Below, in pieces: positions 35,813 to 44,340 of a stretch of 64,000 bases of DNA. The stretch covers positions 38,687-102,686 of the forward strand of contig JAHHQO010000010.1 in NCBI GenBank assembly GCA_020026335.1. The letters run 5' to 3'. Below the pieces are notes generated by a model. That model was not told the DNA's origin, made no database searches, and saw only the letters and a program-made list of their open reading frames with translations. Both the position numbers and the translations under genes were made by a program. How positions within the stretch are numbered: the first letter of the stretch is position 1; each line of letters opens with the position of its first letter. The DNA is from Alistipes sp. (GTDB lineage: Bacteria; Bacteroidota; Bacteroidia; Bacteroidales; Rikenellaceae).

Positions 35813-35820
35813 CAAAAATA
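35813..35820 (-). promoter_or_regulatory. Putative -7 box for tmRNA
   Basis: CAAAAATA on the plus strand reads TATTTTTG (TAnnTTTG) on the minus strand, 34 bases before the mature 5' end; a short leader would be removed by RNase P. Confidence 0.45.
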
Positions 35821-36009
35821 ATACATTTTTTCGGAAAATAAATCACATTTTGCAATTTTATAAAAATGGCGACTCCCCACACCCGACACAATACAGTCGT
35901 TTTCAGATGGTTAATATCCTTCGACAAGTTTCGGGAAAGAGAAAATCGCCGGACATGGTCTCAGATTTCATTTTTTTCACTACCTTTACATAATAAAACG
36001 TATTTTGAC

Positions 36010-36774
36010 ATGGAGCACGGAAATGGATATGTAATCAGACTTCACAATGCGGCCATCTGCCACACGAGCGACCCCTTCGGTCACAAATCGGCCGAGAAGC
36101 AGCTCAAAGAGGCGGAAATGGTTTTGACAGATGTCACCTTCGATATAGAACCCGGTGAGTTCGTCTATCTGTTGGGACGTGTCGGTTGTGGAAAGAGCAC
36201 CCTGCTCAAGACACTCTATGCCGAATTACAGCTCTTTGTCGGTGAGGGTTATATCGCGGGATTCAACCTCCGCACCCTGCGCCGCAAGGATATCCCCTAT
36301 CTGCGCCGCCGTATCGGCATCGTATTCCAGGATTACCAGCTGCTGACCGACCGCAACGTCTTCATGAATCTCTACTACGTGATGAAGGCCACGGGTTGGA
36401 AGCGCGAGGACGAAATCCGCAAGCGCATAGACGATGTGTTGCAGGTGGTAGACCTGAGTGCCAAAAGCTACAAGATGCCCTACGAATTGTCGGGTGGCGA
36501 GCAGCAACGTCTGGTCATCGCTCGTGCCATACTCAACAACCCCAAGGTATTGCTGGCCGACGAGCCGACAGGCAACCTCGACCCCGTGACGGCAGACGGT
36601 ATCATGAAGCTCTTTCAGAAGATTGCAGCGCGAGGTTGTGCCGTGGTGATGTCCACCCACAATACCGCCCTTTTGGAGAATTACCCTGCCCGTGCCATAC
36701 TTTTCGCCAAGGGAAAAACACAGGAAATCAACCTGAAGGACAAGCTCTCGCAGACAGGCAGCAAAAAAGAATAA
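36010..36774 (+). CDS. ftsE: FtsE-like ABC transporter ATP-binding protein
   Basis: The ATG at 36010 gives 254 residues; longer in-frame text upstream is not conserved-looking and precedes a TACCTTTA promoter-like stretch at 35981. Walker A GRVGCGKST, the signature LSGGEQQRLVIARAI and Walker B VLLADEPTGNLDP mark a functional ATPase of the FtsE/LolD type. FtsE with FtsX controls peptidoglycan hydrolysis at division, but no ftsX adjoins. Lipoprotein or other export ATPases of this class cannot be excluded. A 14-base hairpin follows the gene. Confidence 0.8.
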   Translation: MEHGNGYVIRLHNAAICHTSDPFGHKSAEKQLKEAEMVLTDVTFDIEPGEFVYLLGRVGCGKSTLLKTLYAELQLFVGEGYIAGFNLRTLRRKDIPYLRRRIGIVFQDYQLLTDRNVFMNLYYVMKATGWKREDEIRKRIDDVLQVVDLSAKSYKMPYELSGGEQQRLVIARAILNNPKVLLADEPTGNLDPVTADGIMKLFQKIAARGCAVVMSTHNTALLENYPARAILFAKGKTQEINLKDKLSQTGSKKE

Positions 36775-36798
36775 TATCGAGGATTTTTTCTCCCCGCA

Positions 36799-36836
36799 CA
36801 AATATGCCGTCACCGCAAAAAGTGACGGCATATTTC
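36799..36836 (+). terminator. Hairpin terminator after the ftsE-like gene
   Basis: AAATATGCCGTCAC pairs with GTGACGGCATATTT; the T-tract is short. Confidence 0.7.
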
Positions 36837-36931
36837 ATTATACATCAACGCTTTATCTTACTCTGAAACGCACCTTTCGGAAGCGATGGTTCGGAGGTGT
36901 AAAAAATAGCATTTTACAAAGTATTTAAGCC

Positions 36932-36962
36932 TTGATTTTTCATGAAAACTTTATTATATTTG
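36932..36962 (+). promoter_or_regulatory. Bacteroidetes-type promoter of gyrB
   Basis: TTG (36932-36934), a 20-base spacer and TATATTTG (36955-36962), 21 bases before the ATG at 36984. Confidence 0.8.
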
Positions 36963-36983
36963 TACGATATTTAAAGCGAAAAA

Positions 36984-38942
36984 ATGAGTACCGAACTGGA
37001 AAACGTAAAAAAACAAGAAGAAGAGTATTCGGCATCGAATATCCAGGTCCTCGAAGGTCTGGAAGCGGTGCGCAAACGTCCGGCCATGTACATTGGTGAC
37101 ATCGGCGAAAAGGGTTTGCACCATTTGGTCTATGAGGTTGTCGATAACTCTATCGATGAGGCGTTGGCTGGCTACTGTAACAAGATTGACGTCATCATAA
37201 ACGAAGATAATTCGATAACCGTAAAGGATAACGGTCGTGGTATCCCCACCGACTATCACGAGAAAGAGGGCAAATCGGCTCTGGAGGTCGTCCTGACCGT
37301 ACTCCACGCAGGTGGTAAGTTCGACAAGGGCAGCTACAAGGTGTCGGGTGGTCTTCACGGTGTGGGTGTATCGTGTGTGAACGCGCTCTCTACCCTCCTC
37401 ATCGCAGAAGTACACGCCCGTGACGGCAAAATCTACAAGCAGACCTACTCGAAGGGTAAACCTACCTCGAAAGTGGAAATCGTAGGCACCTGCGAGGACC
37501 GAGGCACCATCATCACCTTCAAGCCCGACCCCGAGATTTTCTCCCTCACCACCGAGTACAAGTATTCGACTCTGTCGAGCCGACTCCGCGAGCTCGCCTT
37601 TTTGAACAAGGGCATTCAGCTCAACATCTATGACCGCCGTCCCGACGACGAGGGCAAGCTCCACGAGGATCACTTCCACTCGGAGCAGGGTCTGTTGGAG
37701 TTCGTCAAGTATCTCGATGCCACACGCGGCACCCCGATTATCGACTCGATTATCTATCTCGACACCGAAAAGAACGGAGTTCCCGTGGAGGTGGCCATGC
37801 GCTACAACGATACCTTCTCGGAGAATGTACACTCCTATGTAAATAACATCAACACCATCGAGGGTGGTACCCACCTCACAGGTTTCCGCCGCGCGCTGAC
37901 CCGTACACTGAAGAAGTATGCCGATGATTCGGGCATGCTCGCCAAGCTGAAGTTTGACATCAACGGTGACGACTTCCGCGAGGGTCTGACTGCCGTTGTA
38001 TCGGTGAAGGTGGCTGAGCCTCAGTTCGAGGGTCAGACCAAGACCAAGTTGGGTAACGATGAGGTGTCGGCAGCTGTCGATCAGGCAGTTTCCGCCGCTC
38101 TGGCCAACTATTTGGAAGAGCACCCCAAGGATGCCCGCGCCATCGTGCAGAAGGTCATTCTCGCCGCCACAGCCCGTCATGCCGCACAGCATGCACGTAA
38201 GCTGGTGCAGCGCAAGACCGTACTCTCGGGTGCAGGTCTTCCCGGTAAGCTGGCCGACTGTTCGAGCCGCGACCGCTCGATTGCGGAGATTTTCTTCGTC
38301 GAGGGTGATTCGGCAGGTGGTACTGCCAAGTCGGGTCGTGACCGTAATTTCCAGGCCATCATGCCGCTGCGAGGTAAAATCCTCAACATCGAGAAGGCAC
38401 AGGAGCACCGTATGTGGGAGAACGAGGAAATCAAGAATATGTTCACCGCACTGGGTGTAACCATCGGCACGGAGGAGGACAGCAAGGCCCTCAACCTCGA
38501 GAAACTGCGCTACGACAAGATTATCATCATGACCGATGCCGATGTGGACGGTAGCCACATTGCAACACTGATGCTGACCTTCTTCTTCCGCAAGATGAAG
38601 CCCCTCATCGAGAACGGTCACGTTTATATTGCCACTCCTCCCCTCTATCTGGTGAAGAAGGGCAAGCAGGAGCGTTACTGCTGGACCGAAAAAGAGCGCG
38701 ATGCCATCACCGAGCAGTTCGGTAAGGGTGCGCACGTTCAGCGATACAAAGGTTTGGGTGAGATGAATGCCCACCAGCTGTGGGAGACCACCATGAACCC
38801 CGACACTCGTATCCTGCGTCAGGTAAACATTGAGAATGCAGCCGAGGCTGACCGCATATTCTCGATGCTGATGGGTGACGAAGTACCGCCCCGTCGCGAG
38901 TTCATCGAGGAGAACGCCCACTATGCCAAGATTGATGCATAA
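36984..38942 (+). CDS. gyrB: DNA gyrase subunit B
   Basis: The 652-residue ATPase subunit introduces negative supercoils with GyrA. It has GLEAVRKRPAMYIGDI, the ATP-site DNSIDEALAGYC and DNGRGIPTDYHEKEGK, GGLHGVGVSCVNALS, the TOPRIM pieces FFVEGDSAGGTAKSGRDR and MTDADVDGSHIATL, and the C-terminal QRYKGLGEMNAHQLWETTM. The TOPRIM is close to GyrB rather than ParE, and the length fits GyrB without the proteobacterial insert. It is monocistronic with its own promoter and terminator. Confidence 0.96.
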   Translation: MSTELENVKKQEEEYSASNIQVLEGLEAVRKRPAMYIGDIGEKGLHHLVYEVVDNSIDEALAGYCNKIDVIINEDNSITVKDNGRGIPTDYHEKEGKSALEVVLTVLHAGGKFDKGSYKVSGGLHGVGVSCVNALSTLLIAEVHARDGKIYKQTYSKGKPTSKVEIVGTCEDRGTIITFKPDPEIFSLTTEYKYSTLSSRLRELAFLNKGIQLNIYDRRPDDEGKLHEDHFHSEQGLLEFVKYLDATRGTPIIDSIIYLDTEKNGVPVEVAMRYNDTFSENVHSYVNNINTIEGGTHLTGFRRALTRTLKKYADDSGMLAKLKFDINGDDFREGLTAVVSVKVAEPQFEGQTKTKLGNDEVSAAVDQAVSAALANYLEEHPKDARAIVQKVILAATARHAAQHARKLVQRKTVLSGAGLPGKLADCSSRDRSIAEIFFVEGDSAGGTAKSGRDRNFQAIMPLRGKILNIEKAQEHRMWENEEIKNMFTALGVTIGTEEDSKALNLEKLRYDKIIIMTDADVDGSHIATLMLTFFFRKMKPLIENGHVYIATPPLYLVKKGKQERYCWTEKERDAITEQFGKGAHVQRYKGLGEMNAHQLWETTMNPDTRILRQVNIENAAEADRIFSMLMGDEVPPRREFIEENAHYAKIDA

Positions 38943-38951
38943 TGACAAAGC

Positions 38952-38991
38952 AAAAGGATTGTTCTCTTAAAGGTGAACAATCCTTTTCTTT
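38952..38991 (+). terminator. Terminator after gyrB
   Basis: AAAAGGATTGTTC pairs with GAACAATCCTTTT, followed by CTTTAG. Confidence 0.85.
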
Positions 38992-39091
38992 AGATTACCC
39001 CCACGGGCAGGCGACTGCCCCACGTTTATAATTTAGATTACTACAAAGACTCCCCCATCGGAGTCTTTCAACAACCAACATCAGCACAGCT

Positions 39092-39724
39092 ATGAAAGTT
39101 ACGGTTATCGGAGTTGCCGGAGGTACCGGTTCCGGAAAATCAACATTGGTGAAGCGTCTGCAAGAGGCTTTCAAGGAGGATGACGTGGTGACCTTGTGCC
39201 ACGACTACTACTACAAGGCTCATCCCGAACTCACCTATGAGGAGCGCACCAAACTCAACTACGACCACCCTGCCGCATTTGACACCGACATGCTGGTCCA
39301 GCACATCAAAGCCCTGAAGGAGAATGTCCCCATCGAGCACCCCGTATATTCGTTCGTGGAGCACAACCGTATGGCGGAGACCGTCAGCGTGAAGCCCTCG
39401 AAGGTGATTATCGTGGACGGCATTCTGATTTTCGAAAACAAGGAATTGCGCGACATGATGGACATCAAGGTCTATGTCGATACCGATGCCGACATCCGTC
39501 TGGCACGCCGTATTCTGCGTGACGTGTGCGAAAGAGGCCGCACCATGCAGTCGGTCATCTCGCAGTACACCTCAACAGTGAAGCCCATGCACGAGGAGTT
39601 CGTCGAGCCCTCGAAGAAGTACGCCGACGTGATTATCCCCGAAGGCGGTTTCAACTCGGTGGCAGTGAAGATGCTGATTCAGAACATCCGTTCACTCATC
39701 AATGAGGGCGAAAAGGAGGAGTAA
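39092..39724 (+). CDS. udk: Uridine/cytidine kinase
   Basis: The 210-residue P-loop kinase phosphorylates uridine and cytidine with ATP or GTP in pyrimidine salvage. Visible are Walker A GGTGSGKSTL near the N-terminus, CHDYYYKAHPELTYEER, the DHPAAFDTDML nucleoside site, and VIIVDGILIFENKELRDMMD. The gene is alone with a terminator after it. It could work with the nucleoside phosphorylase at 6806. Confidence 0.95.
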   Translation: MKVTVIGVAGGTGSGKSTLVKRLQEAFKEDDVVTLCHDYYYKAHPELTYEERTKLNYDHPAAFDTDMLVQHIKALKENVPIEHPVYSFVEHNRMAETVSVKPSKVIIVDGILIFENKELRDMMDIKVYVDTDADIRLARRILRDVCERGRTMQSVISQYTSTVKPMHEEFVEPSKKYADVIIPEGGFNSVAVKMLIQNIRSLINEGEKEE

Positions 39725-39747
39725 GTTTCCATTCGGTAATAAATAAG

Positions 39748-39775
39748 AAAGGCGACCAGATGATGGTCGCCTTTT
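39748..39775 (+). terminator. Terminator after udk
   Basis: AAAGGCGACCA pairs with TGGTCGCCTTT around GATGA. Confidence 0.9.
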
Positions 39776-39949
39776 CTGTGTTATGGGGGAATAAAATAAT
39801 GGCACGGAGAGCATAGAAAGGATAGGAGACAACAAGAGCAGGCAGAGGAAAATGGCTATCAATATTGGCAGTCGGGCTGTCTTCGAGAGTAGAAGTTGCG
39901 TCTTGGGGGCTTCTGCGCCGTGGACGGTAGCAGATGCTGTGGCTAAAAC

Positions 39950-40885
39950 CTATTTCTCTTGGGCGGTATCTGCGGAAGTGGCTTTCTCGGCGACAGGAAC
40001 CTCCTTATCTTGAGCGGCTTCTGCCGTAGGGGCATTCTCCTTTCTTTGCGCTTCCTCGGCGGCGGCTTGGGCTTCCGCCCGGACTTCGGATTCGGTCTTG
40101 TGGATGCGCAGGGGGATAAGGTCGAAGCGGCGAATGATATATTCCACCTCCTCAATCATACGGCGGAACTGTTCGCCATCGGGAAGGTGGGTGACAGGAT
40201 AGGCGGCATACAGCACATAGTCCTCCATAAAGAGGTTGCGGCAGCTGGCCTTGTCTTCGCAATAGGCATTCCACTCGTCGAGAAACGACTCGGTGAGGTG
40301 GCCGTCCTTGAACATCTCCTCGGCTTTTTGAGGTTTGGGTGCGAAATAGAGGCAGACGAACATACATGCAATGCTCCGCGAGAAGGGGCGTTCCGATTCT
40401 ACGACCTCGGAATAGGCGATTTCATATTGGCGGTTGTGGTAGAGTGCCGTGTAGTTATTGTTTTTCAGTCGTGTGATGTCACGGGCATCGGGCAGGAAGC
40501 AATCATGCAGAAACGAGACAATCATACATGAAATTCGCCACGGCACATAGTAGAAATAATACACCGAGAGCAGTGCTCCCATCGTATAGGCAAAGAGCAG
40601 ATAGTACACACCCAGCATCGCCCACTGCGCGCCCTCATCTTCCATGAGCGATATCATCACAGCCACCCACACACTCCCCACAACAATCAGAGGCAGTGCC
40701 CAAAACAGGGTCATCGACCGCCAGCATCGCCACGCAGAGGAGTAGGCAGGCCGTTCGCGCCGGAACAGCTGACGGGCATACTCCGACAGCGTCAGGCCGT
40801 CGGCATCGACATAAGATGGATTTGTGCGAATCATCGTCTTTACAAAATCGGGAGCAATCACACGAAACGGATTGCTCCCCGACAA
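39950..40885 (-). CDS. Unrecognised two-helix membrane protein with an Ala/Glu-rich tail
   Basis: I do not recognise the family. The 311-residue product has no signal peptide. About residues 58-80 and 90-115 are hydrophobic (FWALPLIVVGSVWVAVMISL; MLGVYYLLFAYTMGALLSVY). A soluble domain follows at about 120-262 with RPFSRSIACMFVCLYF and VLYAAYPVTHLPDGEQF. The last 45 residues are a low-complexity run rich in Ala, Glu and Lys, a likely coiled or disordered cytoplasmic tail. It lies between udk and mutS, on the minus strand, with no operon partner close by on that side. Confidence 0.6.
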   Translation of the reverse strand: MSGSNPFRVIAPDFVKTMIRTNPSYVDADGLTLSEYARQLFRRERPAYSSAWRCWRSMTLFWALPLIVVGSVWVAVMISLMEDEGAQWAMLGVYYLLFAYTMGALLSVYYFYYVPWRISCMIVSFLHDCFLPDARDITRLKNNNYTALYHNRQYEIAYSEVVESERPFSRSIACMFVCLYFAPKPQKAEEMFKDGHLTESFLDEWNAYCEDKASCRNLFMEDYVLYAAYPVTHLPDGEQFRRMIEEVEYIIRRFDLIPLRIHKTESEVRAEAQAAAEEAQRKENAPTAEAAQDKEVPVAEKATSADTAQEK

Positions 40886-40914
40886 AGGTTTTATATTATA
40901 TAATTATATAACGG

Positions 40915-43605
40915 CTAAAGTCCCGTAATCTTCTTGATTTCATTGAGTTTGTTCAACGCCTCGATCGGTGTGAGCGAATTGACATCCAATCCCTTGATTT
41001 GGTCACGTATCTGCACCAGCACGGGGTCATCGAGTTGGAACATCGACAACTGCATATTCTGCACGGGATTCTCCGCGGCATCGCGCACGGACGCAGCCGA
41101 CAATTTCGCGCGTTTCTTTCTGTCGGAGATATTCTTGCTCGGCACGATTTCGTTGTTGCCGTAGACCAGCTCCAAATTGCGGAGAATCTCATCGGCACGC
41201 GACACCACCGACAGCGGCATACCCGCCATGCGTGCCACGTGGATACCGAACGAATGCTCCGTACCGCCACGCTTCAACTTACGCAGGAAGACAATCTGAT
41301 TGCCCACCTCCTTGACCGTGACATGATAATTCTTCACGCGCGGACACATCTGCTCCATCTCGTTCAACTCGTGGTAGTGAGTGGCAAAGAGGGTTTTGGC
41401 GTGTGCCGTGGGGTGATTGTGGAGGTACTCGACCATCGCCCACGCGATAGCCACACCATCGTAGGTACTCGTACCGCGTCCAATCTCATCGAGCAGGACG
41501 ATACTGCGATCGGAGATGTTATTGAGGATACTTGCCGACTCCAACATCTCGACCATGAAGGTGGATTCGCCCTGCGAGATGTTATCCGAAGCTCCCACAC
41601 GGGTGAAAATCTTATCCACCACGCCGATATGTGCCGACTTGGCAGGCACGAACGAGCCCATCTGTGCCATGAGAATGATGAGTGCCGTCTGACGCAACAG
41701 CGCCGATTTACCCGACATATTGGGACCCGTAATCATCATAATCTGCTGTTCCTTGTCATCAAGCATCACATCGTTGGGGATATACTCCTCGCCCACGGGC
41801 AGGAGGGTCTCAATCACGGGGTGGCGTCCCTCGCGGATGTCAATCTTCTTACCCTCGTCCAAAACGGGGCGTGTATAGTGGCGTTCCTGTGCCAGACGGG
41901 CAAAGGATTGCAGGCAGTCGATGCGGGCAATCACCGCGGCATCGCGCTGCAAGGCAGGAAGCGAAGCTCCGATAAATTCGATGAGGGCGTTGTAGATACG
42001 CGCCTCAATCATCAGCATTTTCTCCTCGGCACCCAAAATCTTGGTTTCGTACTCCTTCAGCTCCTCGGTGATGTAGCGTTCGGCGGCGGTCAGCGTCTGT
42101 TTGCGAATCCAGGTCTCGGGCACTTTGTCCTTGTAGGTGTTGCGCACCTCGATATAGAATCCGAAGACATTGTTATAGCCGATTTTCAGAGAGGGAATAC
42201 CCGTAGCTTCGCTCTCGCGCTGCTGGATATGTGCCAGGTACTCCTTGCCGTGGAGTGCCAGACGGCGCAGGTCGTCGAGCTCGGCATCGACACCATCGGC
42301 AATGATACCGCCCTTCTGAATCTGGTTGTTATGGGGGTCGGGATAGATTTCGCGCGCCAAACGGTCACGAACCGCCGTCAGCGGGTCGATACCGCGCGAC
42401 ATGAAGAGGAACTGCTCGTTGTCCGTCGAGTCCAGTGCCGCCTTGAGCGTCTCGACCGAGTTGAGCGAGTTTTTGAGTTGCACCAGCTCTCGCGGCGTCA
42501 CACGTTGGGCGGCGATACGCGAGGCGATACGCTCCAAATCGCCGATAGTCGATACCTCATCGCGGACGGCATCGGCGAAGTCCATATCCTTCATGAAATA
42601 CTCCACCACGTCCAATCGCTCGTTGATGCGCTTGGGGTCGCGGATAGGCATTGCCACCCAGCGTTTGAGCAGACGACCACCCATGGGGGTCAGCGTGCGG
42701 TCGATGACATCGGCAAAGCTGCTCTTCTGTCGCGAATCGTTCGAGGAGAAAAGCTCGAGGTTGCGGATGGTGAACTTATCGACCCACACGTAGTCGTCCT
42801 GGTCGATACGCGAGATGGATTTGATGTGCGAAATATCGTGGTGCTCGGTGAAGTCGAGATAGTAGAGAATGGCTCCGGCCGCCGAGATACCCGATGTAAA
42901 GCCCTCGACACCAAAGCCTTTCAAAGACTGTGTGCCAAATTGCTTACAAAGTTTTTCGCGATTGACATCCTCGGAGAAGACCCACTCGTCGAGACGGTAG
43001 GTATAGAGTTTCGAACCGAAAACTGCCGTGAAGCGGTCCTCGAAACTGCGCTGGTAGATGACCTCCTTGGGGGCAAGGTTCGAGATGAGTTTATCGACAT
43101 AGCCGTCAGTTCCCTCAGCCACATAGAACTCACCCGTGGAGATGTCGAGAAAAGCCACACCCGTATTCTTGCGGCCGAAGAAGACCGAAGCCAGATAGGT
43201 GTTCTCCTTGTTGGTGAGAATCTCGTCCTCGAGTGCCACACCCGGCGTCACCAACTCGATGACACCGCGCTTGACCAGTCCCTTGACCAGTTTGGGGTCT
43301 TCGAGCTGCTCGCAGATGGCCACACGCTCGCCGGCGCGCACCAACTTCGGAAGGTAGGTATTGACGGCATGATAGGGGAAGCCCGCCAGCTCGACAAACG
43401 TAGCCGCTCCGTTGGCACGGCGTGTGAGCGTGATGCCCAAGATACCGCTGGCCTTGATGGCATCCTCGCCGAATGTTTCGTAGAAGTCACCCACTCTGAA
43501 GAGCAATATTGCATCGGGATGTACCGATTTGATGGAGTAATACTGCTTCATCAACGGGGTTTCGACATATTTTTTCTCTTTGTCCTTATTCTCTGTTGCT
43601 GTCAC
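40915..43605 (-). CDS. mutS: DNA mismatch repair protein MutS
   Basis: This is the mismatch-recognition ATPase. It carries the mismatch-binding text GDFYETF near the N-terminus, LAGFPYHAVNTYLPKL, the Walker A GPNMSGKSALLRQTALI, LDEIGRGTSTYDG and THYHELNEM. A start at the GTG of 43605 gives 896 residues. A longer frame begins with a TTG inside the -7 promoter box, so it cannot be used. ATG codons further in are also possible but would remove part of the basic N-terminus. Confidence 0.93.
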   Translation of the reverse strand: MTATENKDKEKKYVETPLMKQYYSIKSVHPDAILLFRVGDFYETFGEDAIKASGILGITLTRRANGAATFVELAGFPYHAVNTYLPKLVRAGERVAICEQLEDPKLVKGLVKRGVIELVTPGVALEDEILTNKENTYLASVFFGRKNTGVAFLDISTGEFYVAEGTDGYVDKLISNLAPKEVIYQRSFEDRFTAVFGSKLYTYRLDEWVFSEDVNREKLCKQFGTQSLKGFGVEGFTSGISAAGAILYYLDFTEHHDISHIKSISRIDQDDYVWVDKFTIRNLELFSSNDSRQKSSFADVIDRTLTPMGGRLLKRWVAMPIRDPKRINERLDVVEYFMKDMDFADAVRDEVSTIGDLERIASRIAAQRVTPRELVQLKNSLNSVETLKAALDSTDNEQFLFMSRGIDPLTAVRDRLAREIYPDPHNNQIQKGGIIADGVDAELDDLRRLALHGKEYLAHIQQRESEATGIPSLKIGYNNVFGFYIEVRNTYKDKVPETWIRKQTLTAAERYITEELKEYETKILGAEEKMLMIEARIYNALIEFIGASLPALQRDAAVIARIDCLQSFARLAQERHYTRPVLDEGKKIDIREGRHPVIETLLPVGEEYIPNDVMLDDKEQQIMMITGPNMSGKSALLRQTALIILMAQMGSFVPAKSAHIGVVDKIFTRVGASDNISQGESTFMVEMLESASILNNISDRSIVLLDEIGRGTSTYDGVAIAWAMVEYLHNHPTAHAKTLFATHYHELNEMEQMCPRVKNYHVTVKEVGNQIVFLRKLKRGGTEHSFGIHVARMAGMPLSVVSRADEILRNLELVYGNNEIVPSKNISDRKKRAKLSAASVRDAAENPVQNMQLSMFQLDDPVLVQIRDQIKGLDVNSLTPIEALNKLNEIKKITGL

Positions 43606-43629
43606 GATAATAACGAAAATTAAATTATA

Positions 43630-43637
43630 CAAAGATA
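43630..43637 (-). promoter_or_regulatory. -7 promoter box of mutS
   Basis: TATCTTTG on the minus strand; the predicted transcript starts about 20 bases before GTG 43605. This decides the start of mutS. Confidence 0.6.
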
Positions 43638-43694
43638 CGAGAAATAAACCGCAACGCCAACGCGTGCCGTCACTTTTTAAGGCTCTGCGGAGGG

Positions 43695-43746
43695 TAAAAA
43701 ATGCGAAAAGTGCCGTTATCTCTCCCCGAGGGGCGACAACGGCACT
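43695..43746 (-). terminator. Terminator of the helicase/UDG unit
   Basis: AGTGCCGTT with AACGGCACT plus an inner CCCC/GGGG arm, then an A-rich plus strand that reads as T on the minus strand. Confidence 0.75.
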
Positions 43747-43764
43747 CTATGATTCACAATACCA

Positions 43765-44340
43765 TTATATTATACCGCAGTCCTCGAAAACGCGGCGGTA
43801 ATAGTCGGCTTTCCACTCCACGGGGCGGGGGTATGCTCTCGAGGAGGAGGGCATACGCCACAATCGGATATGGCGGTCGGCAAATGTCACCTCGACACAC
43901 TCTCCCACGCGCGGCTCCTCGCACCCCATCACTCGGCACAGCGTGTCGGTGGCTTTCTGTCCCGTGGTGACGATGGTGTGGCACTGCGGAATCTCATGGA
44001 GGAGCTTCGCGATGTCGGTCTCACGCACCACTTGCAGGAAGTTGTCCGAAGCGTTATCCTTCAGTCTTACCACCTCCTCTGCCGTGTCGTACATCGCCAC
44101 ACCGCGCTCCCTGCAAAAGGCTTCGATACGCTCCTTGTCGAAGCGGCGTCCGTCCGCGGTCACAAAGTGCAGTTTGTCGCCAAAGGCCAACCACCCCACA
44201 ATGCGCCACATATCGTTTTGCAGATTGGGGTAAAAGAACTCCATCGACCAGCGTTTGCGCTGCGGAGGGAAGCTGCCCAGCATCAGAATGCGGGCATTCG
44301 AAGGAAGAAACGGTTGCAGAGGGTGTTGTTCGCTATTCAT
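43765..44340 (-). CDS. Uracil-DNA glycosylase-family protein (Mug/TDG-like)
   Basis: The ATG at 44340 gives 191 residues. Text includes ARILMLGSFPPQRKRWSMEFFYPN (motif 1 loop region), NDMWRIVGWLAFGD, and a C-terminal CHTIVTTGQKATDTL followed by RMPSSSRAYPRP, similar to the motif pair of mismatch-specific UDGs. It should excise uracil or damaged bases, but the class is not certain and activity is not proved. The start overlaps the stop of the helicase gene by eight bases, which suggests coupled translation. Confidence 0.75.
   Translation of the reverse strand: MNSEQHPLQPFLPSNARILMLGSFPPQRKRWSMEFFYPNLQNDMWRIVGWLAFGDKLHFVTADGRRFDKERIEAFCRERGVAMYDTAEEVVRLKDNASDNFLQVVRETDIAKLLHEIPQCHTIVTTGQKATDTLCRVMGCEEPRVGECVEVTFADRHIRLWRMPSSSRAYPRPVEWKADYYRRVFEDCGII

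Noticed and set aside
36954..38948. 664-codon frame antisense to gyrB
   Set aside because: GyrB motifs on the plus strand are complete; the other frame is a shadow.
40999..43623. 874-codon frame antisense to mutS
   Set aside because: The minus strand is unmistakably MutS with all ATPase motifs; the antisense frame is a composition artefact.
43606..43632. Upstream TTG start for mutS
   Set aside because: The TTG is part of the TATCTTTG promoter box, so it would not be in the mRNA.
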